Assembly (NCBI GenBank): GCA_930367215.1
Contig: OV884057.1
Location: 112,059,284-112,123,283, forward strand
Reading direction: 5' to 3'
DNA length: 64,000 nt
DNA from: Pollenia angustigena
Lineage: Eukaryota; Arthropoda; Insecta; Diptera; Polleniidae
Below are positions 31,175-42,890 of this stretch, one piece after another. The position numbers were made by a program, and so were the translations under genes. The first letter of the stretch is position 1. Each line of letters opens with the position of its first letter. Under the pieces are notes generated by a model. It saw only the letters and a program-made list of their open reading frames with translations. It made no database searches and had not been told where the DNA came from.

Positions 31175-34159
31175 CAGTAAAATCCGCATAAGTGCCTTGC
31201 CTAAAATTTACAGCATTTTGAGGTACTTAAGCGGTTGTGTACTTATAAGAACCCGGTTTAGTACCTCAGGTTGGGTACTTAAGCAACCCCGGTTTAGTAC
31301 CTTTTGTTGGGTAGATAAACATTTAATAATTTTAAGAATATTGAAAATAACTAATTTAAACTGAAACAAAAAATTTATTTAAAAAAAAATATTTTGATTA
31401 CATATTAATTAAAAACTTATTTCATATTGCTTTAAAAATTCATTTTAAAAAAGGAACGTTTTGTGTACATAATACATATATGTAAAACATATGTATTTTA
31501 TGAGATCACTTAAAATAAAGTGGATTTGAAAAATAGGTTAAAATAGCGAAAAAGTCAGTAATTTTCTTTTGACGCATGTTTTGAATTTTTTTTTAAACAA
31601 CTTTTCTTCTAATATTTCGAGTTCATCAAATTCAAGATTATTTCCCTCCATATATTTTTTCACTGTTTCACTTCAATAGAATTTTCCATAGTATCTTCAG
31701 ATGCTGAGACCTCGCCAGCGTTATCTTCCAAAATACATGACACTATTTCTTCCTCCGTAAGTGAGCCAAAGCATTCAGTATCCTTATCGCAATTTACATA
31801 TTTTTCCTCGTCGTCATCAGGAAAATAATTTTGAATCACGAATCCGGCCTAAGAAATTAATATTAATACAATTTTTAAATTTAAAATATGTAGTAGTGAT
31901 AATCCACACCTTTTGAAAGCAGTTTTTGATGGATTCACCTTTGACAAGCATCCAAAATCGAAATGGTTTTCAAAAAATCCTTGGTTGTTAAACCTTTTTC
32001 AATTGCAAGCAACTGTTTTCTAACCATTATTTGTCAAAAGTAAACTTAAAGATGTGTATGATTCCTTGATCGAGAGGCTGCAATATCGACGTGGTATTCG
32101 CTGGAAGAAATTCAACTTTCACATTTTCGAGGTTCAAATCGGCCACCTTATGGCAAGGAGCATTATCGACAAAGAGCAAAACTTTTATATTTTCCTTTTC
32201 CATTTCGCGATCAAATTCTTTTAAAATAGTTGGCCACAGAGAGCCTACCATCCAAGCCTTATTTTGGAAGTAGTAAGGCAAAGGAATAGATTTTCCTCTA
32301 AAGCATCTGGGATTCTTCGATTTTCCGATAGCAAACAATTTTTTGTAACTCTTGTCAACATTGCACAAGAAAAGAAGAGTCAGCCGTGCTTTTTGACCTT
32401 TTCCTCCTGTTACTGTTGTACCCTTTCTTGCCAAAGTTCCATTCGGCAATGCCTTATAAAATAGCCCACTTTCGTCAGCACTAAAGATATCGCTAGGATC
32501 ATAAGCTTTCATTAAATCCTGCAATTTTTGTTGGCGATACCTATTCGCCTCTTCGGTGTCAGCATCAGCCGCTTCTCCTGTTATTTTTATGAACTTAATA
32601 CTTTCCCGACGTTTCCATCGCCATAGCCAGACATTTGTTGGCATAAAATCGGAATGCAATTTTGCTGCGAAGTCCCTGGCTTTTTGGAGGATTTGAGCAT
32701 CGGTTAACACAGTATTAAGAGCTCTCATTTGGTCAAACCATTGAGAAAGAGCTTTTTCAATGTCATTGTGCGGACTCGTACGTAAACGTTTACGTCGCAA
32801 ACAAGTTGCGTTTGCGGCATCCTCCACTTGTTGCCGGTTTCTCCAAATTCTATTTACAGTTGATATGTCGCACCGAAAATGCCGTGCAATTTCATTTTTC
32901 GATTTTGCTTTCTGATCAATTAAGTGAAGAATTTGAATTTTTTGCTTAATTGTCAAACTTGTAAGTTTTCGCCCTTTGCCAGGCATTTTAACATAGCGTC
33001 TTCACCTGACAATTTTTTGTCATACCTAGGCTTGCCATTCGTACTGATTTTACCAGTACACGTACTGGTTTTTATTCAATGTACTGGTTTATGCATAACA
33101 CCCAAATCAGTACGCAAATGTACTGGTTTTTTTAAATTTTGCCTCCAAATAATTTTACTTGTTTAAAACTGGCTTACTTCCCTTATTACTTTTGATTTGT
33201 TATGAATCACCCAGTTAAAATTCAGTCTTACGTTTTATTTTTGTTTACTCTTAACTTACCATATACTTTGTATTCAAATAAATAGACGTGTCATTAGTGC
33301 TTTTCAAAATTCAAAAACAAAAAATCTCAAGTGGATTTAAAATTATAACCTATAACAATATGGCTAGATAGGAGACCTCGTGAATACCCTCATTATATTG
33401 ACAATAATTTGTATGCATTTAGAATTTTTTGTGCATTTACAACAAATGTGCCGATCAATGACATTACTTCTATCTATTTTTAATAATTTGACGTGATGTT
33501 TTTATTATATGTATTTTGTTAAGTTCTTGCCTTAAAAAAAAGAAAAATGAATAATTTTTAATGTGTAATTTTCTAAAACTAATGAATTCAATAAAATTTT
33601 GGGTAAAAATTTGTGTACTGGTTTTTTTTCGAATGTACTGGTATTTTTCTTACGATGTACTGATTTTTCTAATTTCAAAAATGGCAACTCTAGTCATACC
33701 AATCGTCAAACTTCATATTAAAAAAAAGCTGACAAAAATGTTCGAGTTTTTTTTATATAGACTTTGACGTTTGGTATGACAAACAATTGTCAGGTGAAGA
33801 CGCTATGTAACGAATCTTTATTTTATATCTTGCTTACAAACATATTTATTTTGACAGATATGTATGTGAGTTTTTCGATAAATTAGTTACGGTATAAATA
33901 AACAATCGATTATAAAGAGTTGCCGTTTTAAAAAAGCAATTGTGTTCAGAAAGGTACTTAACCGGGGGAAAACGTACGTAAAGTTTTATTTAATGCTCAA
34001 CAAATTATGGTACTTAGGCGGGTTGAGTATTTAAGCGGGGAGGTACTTAAAAGGGTAAATTTGTTCGATTTTTTACAAAAAAGCCATAGTGTCTGCAGAT
34101 TTTGGGTACTAAAACGGGTTAGGTGCTAAAGAGGGGAGGTACTAAAGCGGGTTTTACTG
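31175..34159 (-). mobile_element. pogo/Tigger-type DNA transposon
   Basis: The 2985-bp element has inverted ends CAGTAAAAYCCGC...GCGGGTTTTACTG and a TA duplication on each side (31173-31174, 34160-34161). The subterminal regions contain many 'gtactaaagcggg'-like direct repeats, likely transposase binding sites. The minus strand encodes a pogo-type transposase. It is inserted into the LINE at 30904-34577. Confidence 0.9.
31660..32986 (-). pseudogene. pogo-type DDE transposase, nearly complete
   Basis: The frame from 32986 gives 319 residues. An N-terminal CENP-B-type helix-turn-helix (LTIKQKIQILHLIDQ, IARHFRCDISTVNRIWRNR) is followed by a second, CENPB-type helix-turn-helix (KALSQWFDQMRA..., QKARDFAAKLH...WLWRWKRR) and a DDE_1 catalytic core with FSADESGLFY (first Asp), LLFVDNAPCHK (second Asp) and LQPLDQGIIHIFK (third Asp). 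All three are present. Past a frameshift near 32027 the protein continues KGLTTKDFLKTI and IKNCFQK. A 61-bp intron-like gap (31909-31849, GTGTGG...TTTCTTAG) precedes AGFVIQNYFPDDDEE and an acidic tail ending at 31660. Two frame breaks make activity unlikely. Confidence 0.85.
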
Positions 34160-34976
34160 TATATTAATAGACGAAATGGCGAATTCTTATGATATAATAT
34201 TCGAAAGTGCAAAGTTAGATGAAAAGTTTATTACCAGTATAATTTTTCCAATATTTAAAAAATATTAAAAAACTTAGCTAGTAATTATCGCGGAATTTCT
34301 TTCATGAATTCGATAGCAAAAAATTTATGGGAGTTATAAATAACAGACTAAATAATTGGCTAGAAAAATATAATGTTATCACAGAATTTCAAGCTGGATT
34401 TAGTGAAAGATATTCTACGGCAGACAATATTTACATCTTGACTGCAATTACTAATATAAAGTTCAGTGAGAACCGCAAAATATATGCATTTTTCGTGGAT
34501 TTTAAGGCTGCGTTTGATAAGATATCTAGAAAATCTCTCATTTACAAGCTACTTGATATATGTAGGTGTATCGACCAAGTTTGTAAGAGGCAGAAATTGC
34601 CCCCTGCCTCCCCTTGTGGTCCTATTTTTTAAAAACTGTATAGCTAATGTGTCCCTATAGATATGCATCTATCTATGTTTTAAATTTCATTAACCCTTTA
34701 TATCCTCATGGTACCTTGAGGAACAAACTAACAAAACTTAAAATTTTGTGTAACGACTATTTTAAAATCTCGTTGTCAAGTACAAGTAACTGTGTCTTAA
34801 AGCAAGTGCTTTTGTTTACGTTGATCGTTCATAGAAAATAAAATCATTTAAAGCTTGTGTGTTGAGTAGAGTGATTGAGCCTCTCAAAAATAAAATTGTG
34901 TGTTTTTCTTTATTACAAGATAGAATTTTTGTGTAGATTTCGTAGGAAGTGTTATACAAAAAAATTATTACCTTTA

Positions 34977-36123
34977 CCTAGCATTTACACATGCCACTGC
35001 CAGTTCGAAAAACTCAATACACTCACACTTTTTACTAATACACTCACATTTTTCGCAATGGCAGCTCCAGTGGCAGCAAAAATTGCATGCGAGTGGAAAT
35101 TTGGCACTTGCATGCCACTAAATATCAAAACGATAAGCAATGTTACCCTCTTAAAAATTTAATTCACATTTGCTGGATTGTTGTCAAATTGTTATTGAAA
35201 TTTTAACTTAATAAAGAATTATTATGATTATTTTTTAAAAGCGCGAATAAATAAAAGCAAGTTTGTTAATAATAGAGCATTAATATCGTTAAAATAATGC
35301 TAATATAAATACAGTCAAAGCCTGGTATAACGAATACGCAGTTTAACGAATATCCGATATAACGAATGGCCAAATTTTTACATTAACTACCTTATATAGC
35401 GAATGGCAAAAAAAAAATTATCCCGATTTAACGAATGGCAAAGGAAAATAAAAAAATCTTATTAGAACCGTTAGATTTTTGTGTGAGTTTTTGGCTTCTT
35501 TGCTTTGTTTTGAAAGAACACGTGTGATGCGTTGCTTTTTTCGTTAAAGTTTCAGTAGTTTTTTTTTGGTCAATTGTGAAAACAAGATGTCAAGAGGGGA
35601 AAATATATGGCATTCTCTTTTTCCTTCTCTCTTTTAAGTTTAAGACTTGACGAGTTAAACTTGAAGTGTTAGAACAGCACTTAATATCCCAAAAGTATGG
35701 AATACCAATAACCCTAAATTATAAATACAATTAAATTTTGATGTTTTTCAAATTGTGAACCACCGTTTTTTATAAAATGTTAAGGAAAAATTACTGATCG
35801 ATACAACGAATATCTCGGTATAAGGAAAGGTCTGAACATTATATCATTCGTTAAACCGGGCTTTGACTGTAAATGAAAAACCCAAGAATGTGCCATAATG
35901 ATTAACTCGGTAACTCTGTTTTGTTTTCTGGTACTTTTTTTTTAATTTGAGAAGTAAATAAATTTGCTCAATTTGACGCTTCTACGACATTTGGAAAATG
36001 AACTCGCAGTGGCATGTGTAATCACAAAAGTTAATGGCATGAGATTCGACTATTTCGAACAAATTTTCTTTGATAATATGTATACAACTGTGGCATGCCA
36101 CTACTTGCATGTATAAAGGCAGG
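34977..36123. mobile_element. Inverted-repeat element (CCTAGCATTTACACATG), copy 2
   Basis: This is the reverse-orientation partner of 19932-20840, with the same ends and interior. It carries a 558-bp pogo-like MITE (35312-35869) instead of the TTA MITE of copy 1, so each copy supplies the empty site of the other. Confidence 0.75.
35312..35869. mobile_element. 558-bp pogo-like MITE (CAGTCAAAGCC)
   Basis: The ends CAGTCAAAGCCTGGTATAAC and (reverse strand) CAGTCAAAGCCCGG are flanked by TA (35310-35311, 35870-35871). The inner repeats 'ataacgaat' recur several times. A half copy of the GGTTCACA MITE family is inside (about 35607-35680). Confidence 0.85.
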
Positions 36124-38201
36124 CTTAATATTATAGTGTAAAGAAATATTTAAAAGCATTTCAGCGTAAGTATATTTTATTTTTATACAAATTTTTTTAA
36201 TTTTTCTTGGTAGCTAAAATTGTTAACACATAAAATTAAAAAAAAAAACGGTTTTTTTAGTGTGTTTGTTTTGAAATGGCACGTAGACTTCGATGTTATA
36301 AAACAGAAGAACAACTTTCTGAGTTTATCAATGCGATGGCATGGTCGGAAAGCGAAGTTGATGGAGACTTCTCTTCTGACGATGAAAATATTGATCCAGA
36401 CTACGATTTCGAAGCTGCTCTTCGTAATGAAAACATAGAAGATGAAAGTCAGATAGAACATGGTGAGGAAGAAGGAAAAAATGCAAAATTAAATCAGTTC
36501 GAGGCTGAGAAAGACTATTCAGATTTAAACTGTGCAACTATGGATACAAATGACAGTAGCGCAGAAGTCGCACCTATTGGCGTTGATGATTCCTCTTGGC
36601 AAGATTATGCTACAATGTTTGAAGGTGTTTCGTTTGACAAGGAATCAAAGTCTTCAGTTACACTATGATTCCATAAAGTTTTATGGCGATGAATCATTGA
36701 CACCGGAAATTCTTGCATTGGAAACACCTTTGCAGTTCTTTTCGTTTTTTATGTATGTCGGATGACATAATATCAACAATTGTTGAACAGAGCAATCTTT
36801 ATGCTCTGCAAACAAATATTGAAAAGTCGCTAAATACTTCTCCGAGTGAAATCAAGCAATTCTTAGGCATAAATTACTTTATGTCAGCCTTTAAATATCC
36901 CAGTGTTCGTTCGTATTGGAGTAACTATGGCTTCAGCCCAATCATGGATTGCATGACGCGAAATCGCCACGAAACAATCCGTAAATATTTACACTTCAAC
37001 GATAACAACAAAATGCCGAAAAGTCTTCAGTCTCAGCAACAATCGGCTCCAACGATTTCGAGTGCTGGTCGCCTATATAAATTACGTCCCATTATTTCTG
37101 CACTTAACAGGAATTTTAAGAAGGTGCCAAAGCGAGCGAAACTTTGCGTTGATGAACAAATTTGTGCAACAAAGATTAAGCACTATTTCAAGCAGTACTT
37201 GCCAGATAAGCCGCATCCATGGGGGAACAAACTATTTCTTTTGTGCGATGACTCGGGATACTGCTATACATTTGAAATTTATTCAGGCGACGATGACCAT
37301 TGTGAGGAAAATGAGCCAAATTTGGGTGCTTCGGCCAACGTTGTTGTACGATTGGCTCGCTCAGTTCCACGTTTTAAGAACCACACCATATTTTTCGACA
37401 ACTACTACACGTCAGTTCCACTTATGGTGTTTTTGAGAACGAAAGGCATTTATTCGCTAGGGACTGTACGCCGCACACTGGTTCATATTTTGAGAAGGCG
37501 GTCAAAATTATTTTTTTTTATGTTCTCCGATTTTAAAATTTTTTTATTCATGTGAAAGTAAATACTAGTGAACCTCGGGAGTCAAAAAATGTCAACTCTA
37601 TTTCATCTATTTCATTGAGAACAGGGTGGTCCGAAATGGACTTTCTCAATATTTGGTTATAGTTTTGAATTTCTGAGTCAGTTTTTGAAGTTGAAATGCT
37701 CATAACTTTTTTGTTTATTAAAATTTTTTGACAGAAAAAGTTTTGTATATTAGTTTATTTTATTTAAGCATTAAAGTCTGCGACCTGTAAAACTATTTAA
37801 TTTTTTTTTTTTAATGTATAGAGCATAAGTCCTGCCCGTCAAAACGCGTCAAAAAAAATCTATACTCTCTTGTAGTCCAGAATCTAACCTACATTTCTAT
37901 ACCCCATTGTACACACATCTGGATACGGTCTTGCGAACTACAGCAATTTCTGTGACCCAAGGTAAGATATTCGTTTCAAAAAATAAGTCCTGCAAGGGAA
38001 AATTACTGAAATTAAAGAAGGTGAATCTTAAAGAATTTTCGACAAATAAAGCAGTTGAGGCCACATAAATTATCTAGCACGTCAGGTTATCAATTAATTT
38101 GGAGAAGGTTGGTATTGCCATTGTTATGAACTTATTGTGGGTGAACGGATGCTGCAAAACGAATAGGCGACATAAATAGACTAACACGTTAGATTTCTGA
38201 G

Positions 38202-38429
38202 TAACTGAGCTACCTAAATAAGAGCGGCAAGCGTCTGTTTTATGTCAAAACGTTTTATTTTCACACAATTTATACGAAACAAACCTTAAGAATACAAATT
38301 TAACACCACCCGGCCGGAAAATCTTATTTGATAGATCGCTTGGTCGTTTTATTTTATTGAAAATGTATTGCCAATGGAATTTTCATGTTTGAAAAAACGC
38401 TTGCCGCTCTTGTTTAGGTAGCTCAGTTA
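38202..38429. mobile_element. 228-bp MITE (TAACTGAGCTACCTAAA)
   Basis: Inverted ends TAACTGAGCTACCTAAAT and (reverse strand) TAACTGAGCTACCTAAAC continue into AAGAGCGGCAAGCG. It lies inside the Transib copy 2 left arm. Confidence 0.75.
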
Positions 38430-40189
38430 GTTAAAAAAAACTTCTATCAAGAGTATACAAATGCATGCATTCATAATTTTACCTTCATTATTGTTTAAAC
38501 AATGGCTAAGTTCAGTTATAAAGTTCTCGCAGATATATATTTTCAACAGTAAGATGAAAAAGATTTTGTGTTACACATAATGAATAATCCATTCTTTAAA
38601 TTATGCAACGAACAAGAAATCAAAATTCATAAGATAAAAATTAAAAATTTTTTCATTTACATTAAGAAAACGGTACCTTAAATGTTCTAGAAACAAGAAA
38701 ACGTTTTACTTACGCAACGAAAAAGGCTAACAAATGATCTGATTTTTAAGAAGCTGTCAATAACCGTTAAGGAAACTGGAAAAGTGGGTCGGCCTGCAAA
38801 ACAAATTGACAATTGCAGTGAAAGATCACGAAGACGCAAGCTTGCAAATATCAATGAAGAAATTTCTCATAGTATGATAAAGGATTCATTTCTGCATCAA
38901 ATTCAACCAACGCAAAATAAGAAAACAAAAATTGCAATAATTGAAAAAATAGTGGAAGCGAGCCCTAAACGCATAAAGAGGATTTTAAAAAGTATGCCTA
39001 CACCAACTGAAGAAATAAAATTTACTCCAGAAGTAGCATTTGCACTATTTTTGGATTTAAAATGAACCAATGAAAAAAATTGTGGAATTTTTCCAGCATA
39101 TCGAGATTTAGTTTCTGTCAAAAAAGAGTGCTTACCTTCACAAACGGCTATTAGTGTAACTTCAAGTTCAGCAGAAGTAAAATTTCAGGCTCTTCAAGAA
39201 CACACTGCAGAACGATTATTAAATACACTTGATGCTGACTGTTTAAAAAAAACTTAAAAATTGCAGCATCACTTTATTTTCTAAATAGGGATGTGATGGA
39301 AGCTCTGGTCAGAAGCAATACAAGCAATGTAATTCAGAAAACTCATCTGATGCTAACTTATTCATGGTATCTTTAGTTCCATTACGTTTAAGAAAAACTT
39401 ATATTGGCATAGAGCCGTCAACCAGTAGAGTTACAGAAATGGATGTATGGAAAAATGAAATTCGCTCTTCAACAAAGTATTGCAGACCAATAAAGTTTGT
39501 TTACAAAAAGGAAACTAAAGATGTCATAACTGAAGAAGTTCGAAAAATAAAAGATCAAATTAAAGAATTTCAACCGGCAATATTTAAATTTGATGACCAA
39601 TGCATTGAAATTAATTTTCAAATGTTCCTTACAATGATCGATGGAAAAGTTGCACAAGCATTAACCGAAATAAAGTCTTCGTCAAGCTGTACCATATACC
39701 AAAAGACATCAAGTCAATTAAGCCAACCCCCATCACAAGACAATAGTTTCAATGAAGAATACGAATTTGGAATGTCCCCTTTTCATACCAGAATTCGTTT
39801 TATGGAGCATATTCTTAAATTGTTATTGGGTTATGATTTGGAATTTGCCCCGTTAGGCGAAACAGTGAGAAAAAAACAAAGAAAATGTGGAAAAAAGGAA
39901 GCAAACAAAAATACAAATTCAAGAAAAATACCTTCACCTAGGCCTTATAATTGATCAGCCAAAACAAGGAGAAGGAAATTCAAATGATGGAAACACTGCA
40001 AGGAGATTCTTTTCCGATCCAGAAACTGCAGCATCTATCACAGGAGTACATTTTAAATTAATAAGACGATTCCAGATAATTTTACAAGTTATATAATGTA
40101 GCAGAAAGATAAATGCAAAAAAATTTGGCCAGTATGCAAATGAAACAGCAATTCTTTATAACAAAAAATTTTCTTGGAGACTTATCGTC

Positions 40190-42029
40190 GTGCCGAAGTT
40201 TTCTTGCCGTATATCACAAAAATTTTTTTTTGGTAAATCGAATCTTAAAGTTTAAATTTGTATACACAAAAATGTACGTGAAAAAAGTCGTCCAATATTT
40301 TTGTCAGATATTGTGTTTGAAGTCCTTTATCGATTTATGTAAAAATATCTAGTCATGGAAAAAAATTTTTAAGTTATAGCCATTATCACGTCCGAAGCTT
40401 GTGGGATATAAGTCAAAACAAGGTATTAAAAACCTACATTCACGTGTTTTACCAATATTGAAAATTAAGTTATAATAATTTTCGAAACGAAAATTTATGT
40501 AAGTGACAAATATATTTACGTATAGTTATAGTTTTTTATTATCGAATTTCCTTATGTATGAATAATTTTAAGGTTTATTACTACTTAAGGGTGGTCTAAC
40601 TGTGAGTCACACTGTTACGTCAAATTTTTGTCCAACTTAATTTGACATTTCTTGGTATCAGTGCTAAATTCAACCATGGAGAGGAGCAGCACTGAGCAGC
40701 GCGTTAAGATTGCTGAAGCCTTTTACGAAAATGGGCGTTAAAATCAAAAATACATTTTGTGCACATCTTGATGTTTTTGATCACCATAATCGATCAAATG
40801 TGTCCACAATCGGAATAATTGTGGACAAATTTAAGCAAACCGGCTCTGTAGGAAATGTGAAATCGCCTGTGCAAGTTAATATATGGCATACCATCTCTTA
40901 ATGTAGCATTATTTTTAGCAACACCTGCAAGACATTTCTGCTGACGTCGTAATTTCCCACGTTGTTGCATTGGGTTAAATTAAATGTTATTTGAACATCT
41001 CTTTTAGTTCCCACGATGTGACGACAATCGCAATGATAAATATGAAGCATAATTATGCTTCTTGCTTTTAAAAATTATTAGATATAAATTAGATTTAATT
41101 TGGACAACGGTTCGAACAGATCCTAAGAGTTGTAATCTACCGTTTAAGAAATTTAAAAAATAAATAAATGAACTTTTTTTTAATAAATAAACGGGAAGAA
41201 ATAATAATTTGCATGCATGCTTGGTGCGGTTTATGGCCAGGCGGCATCATCGGCCTTTACTTCTTCAAAAATGAGGTATGCCAAGCAGTTACTGTGAATG
41301 GTGTTCGCTATCGCGAGCTAATAAGGGACTCGCCGTCACGATCATATGATTTGACACCGTTGGCCTTCTTTCTTTGGTAATATTTAAAATAAATTGAATC
41401 TCAATTATGTCTCAGAGGCATTGAAAATATGGACCATACGATAAAGGTATGCTAGCCGCGACGAGCATTTGGCCGATATTTTGTCTCACACATAGTTGTC
41501 ATAGGTCCTTCTTTATAATAATAAAAAAAAATCAGATAATTCTCTAAAAACTTTTTATTTTATTCACAATTAACATTGTGCATTATGGTTGGACCACCCT
41601 GAATATTAAGCCTTTAATTGCTTAACAATAAAGAAAATTTAGGCAACATAGCAATAATTCCATCAATATAAATAGCATATAAAACGAAAAATGTTAAAAT
41701 AACAGTAATATTAATAAGATAGTCTCTTTTTTGTAACTTGCGTAATTTACTTTGTTCACATACAACAAGATAACACAAGATTTTTTTAATTGAAAGTTTT
41801 CATACGTTTTTTGTCGTACATCCACAATTATGCTACATACGATATTATAACGTATTAAATTTTTCTCAAAAGTGGATATACAACAAAATGGCTTCGTAAT
41901 ATCTCATTAACCATAAGAGATAGAGACGTGAGGAATGCGCAGATCGATAGATCTGTTAAATTTACCATAGGTAACGGTCTTATCTCATTTTTTTCCATTT
42001 TGTGATATACGACAAGATAACTCCGTAAC
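40190..42029. mobile_element. Inverted-repeat element splitting the Transib transposase
   Basis: The ends GTGCCGAAGTTTTCTTGC and (reverse strand) GTTACGGAGTTATCTTGT both continue CGTATATCACAAAA. It lies exactly between the KFSW and MPTIAHK parts of the transposase. About 825 bp of own sequence once the nested mariner is removed. No coding capacity seen. Confidence 0.65.
40588..41601 (+). mobile_element. Degenerate mariner, copy 2
   Basis: The ends are AGGGTGGTCTAAC and (reverse strand) CAGGGTGGTCCAAC. The transposase remnant starts MERSSTEQRVKIAEAF (40676), then FDHHNRSNVSTIGIIVDKFK with TGSVGNVKSPV (helix-turn-helix region). After a large deletion come WCGLWPGGIIGLYFFKNE, QAVTVNGVRYREL (about 41225-41320) and SRSYDLTPLAFFLW (third Asp region). 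It is the same subfamily as 16146-16997. Many stops; inactive. Confidence 0.85.
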
Positions 42030-42350
42030 GAAAATATGCCAACCATAGCTCATAAAATTGTATACCATGGGGAACAAATAGTTCAACACAATATGCTACC
42101 AATTGGAGATCTATCTGAAGAAGCGCAAGAAAAAAGGAACAAAGACTACAGATTCTTCCGCGAGCATAATACAAGAAAAATGTCCAGATGTTGTACTAAT
42201 GAAGATCTTATTACTATTTTGTTATGCACATCAGATCCATATATGTTCAGTATTCGACAAAAATGGAAATCAACCTCAATCGAATTAGAGGAAGAAGCTA
42301 AACAACTTCTGGAAAGCTATTTAGAAGAAATTTTTACTAATATTGTTTAA

Positions 42351-42890
42351 TTTAAAATTGTTTATAGATTATAATTTGTTTTTGATTTAAGTATGTATTT
42401 GTAATAATATATAAAAATAAAATACACATACATACATCTCAAACCAAAAATAAAAGTTGAATTACCTAAAATGTTATCGATAAACAAGAATGCTATTTGG
42501 GCATTTTTCAAAATATTCCTTTTCAGTTTTATACTTATAACAACTCGTCTCGTCCCAAAAAAGCCAACCTTCGGCCCCTGTAAATATTGTCATTTTCTGA
42601 CAGGATCTAAGTTCGGCAATAAAAAATAAGTATTAGTTGTAAAATACAAGAGAAATAATGATAAATTATAAAAAAATCATATTTGAAATATTCAACTTTT
42701 ACACCGAAACTCAACAAAAAAATGAAAATGCATTTTGAACTCCCCATAACTTTTGCTCCTATCAGTCGAATTTTACGTTTTATAGTTTTTTTTTTTAAAG
42801 CCTAACATTGCACCTATCGAGCAAAAAAAATCGCATAAAAAATACCGATCCAGTCAAAAGTTATGGAATTTTGACCGCCTTCTCGTAAAA
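42351..42890. other. Transib copy 2 non-coding 3' part
   Basis: AT-rich sequence between the transposase stop and the right terminal repeat. Nothing else recognised. Confidence 0.6.

Larger units (their letters stand above)
30904..34577 (+). mobile_element. Non-LTR retrotransposon fragment, split by a pogo element
   Basis: Two parts (30904-31174 and 34160-34577) belong to one LINE. The first carries NDWWNLVKEIRQID... and, after a stop, SKYNKAPGEDRVSYEFFKNA. The second carries IIFPIFKK, RLNNWLEKYNVITEFQAGF, YSTADNIYILTAITN and FFVDFKAAFDKIS. A pogo element (31175-34159) separates them at a TA. On the right the LINE is broken by a DINE-like repeat. The clade is not assigned. Another copy is at 51110-51990. 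Confidence 0.75.
38784..42350 (+). pseudogene. Transib (RAG1-like) transposase of copy 2, broken
   Basis: Pieces in order: a basic GRPAKQIDNCSERSRRRKL (38784), PEVAFALFLDLK, a frame with EVKFQALQEHTAERLL (39177), GCDGSSGQKQYKQC (first Asp region, about 39290), YCRPIKFVYKKETKDV, MIDGKVAQALTEIKSSSS (zinc-site region), FHTRIRFMEHILKL, GNSNDGNTARRFFSDPE (39980), ITGVHFKLIRRFQIIL, and KKFGQYANETAILYNKKFSW. After an 1840-bp insertion comes the C-terminal domain MPTIAHKIVYHGEQIVQHN, LPIGDLSEEAQEKRNKDYRF with the likely catalytic Glu (compare RAG1 GNESGNKLFRRFRK), ending 42350. Stops and frameshifts are frequent. It contains the C-terminal domain missing from copy 1. Confidence 0.85.

Noticed and set aside
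36220..37436. Alternative-frame open frames overlapping the piggyBac transposase
   Set aside because: They overlap the clearly recognised transposase frames and have no family match.
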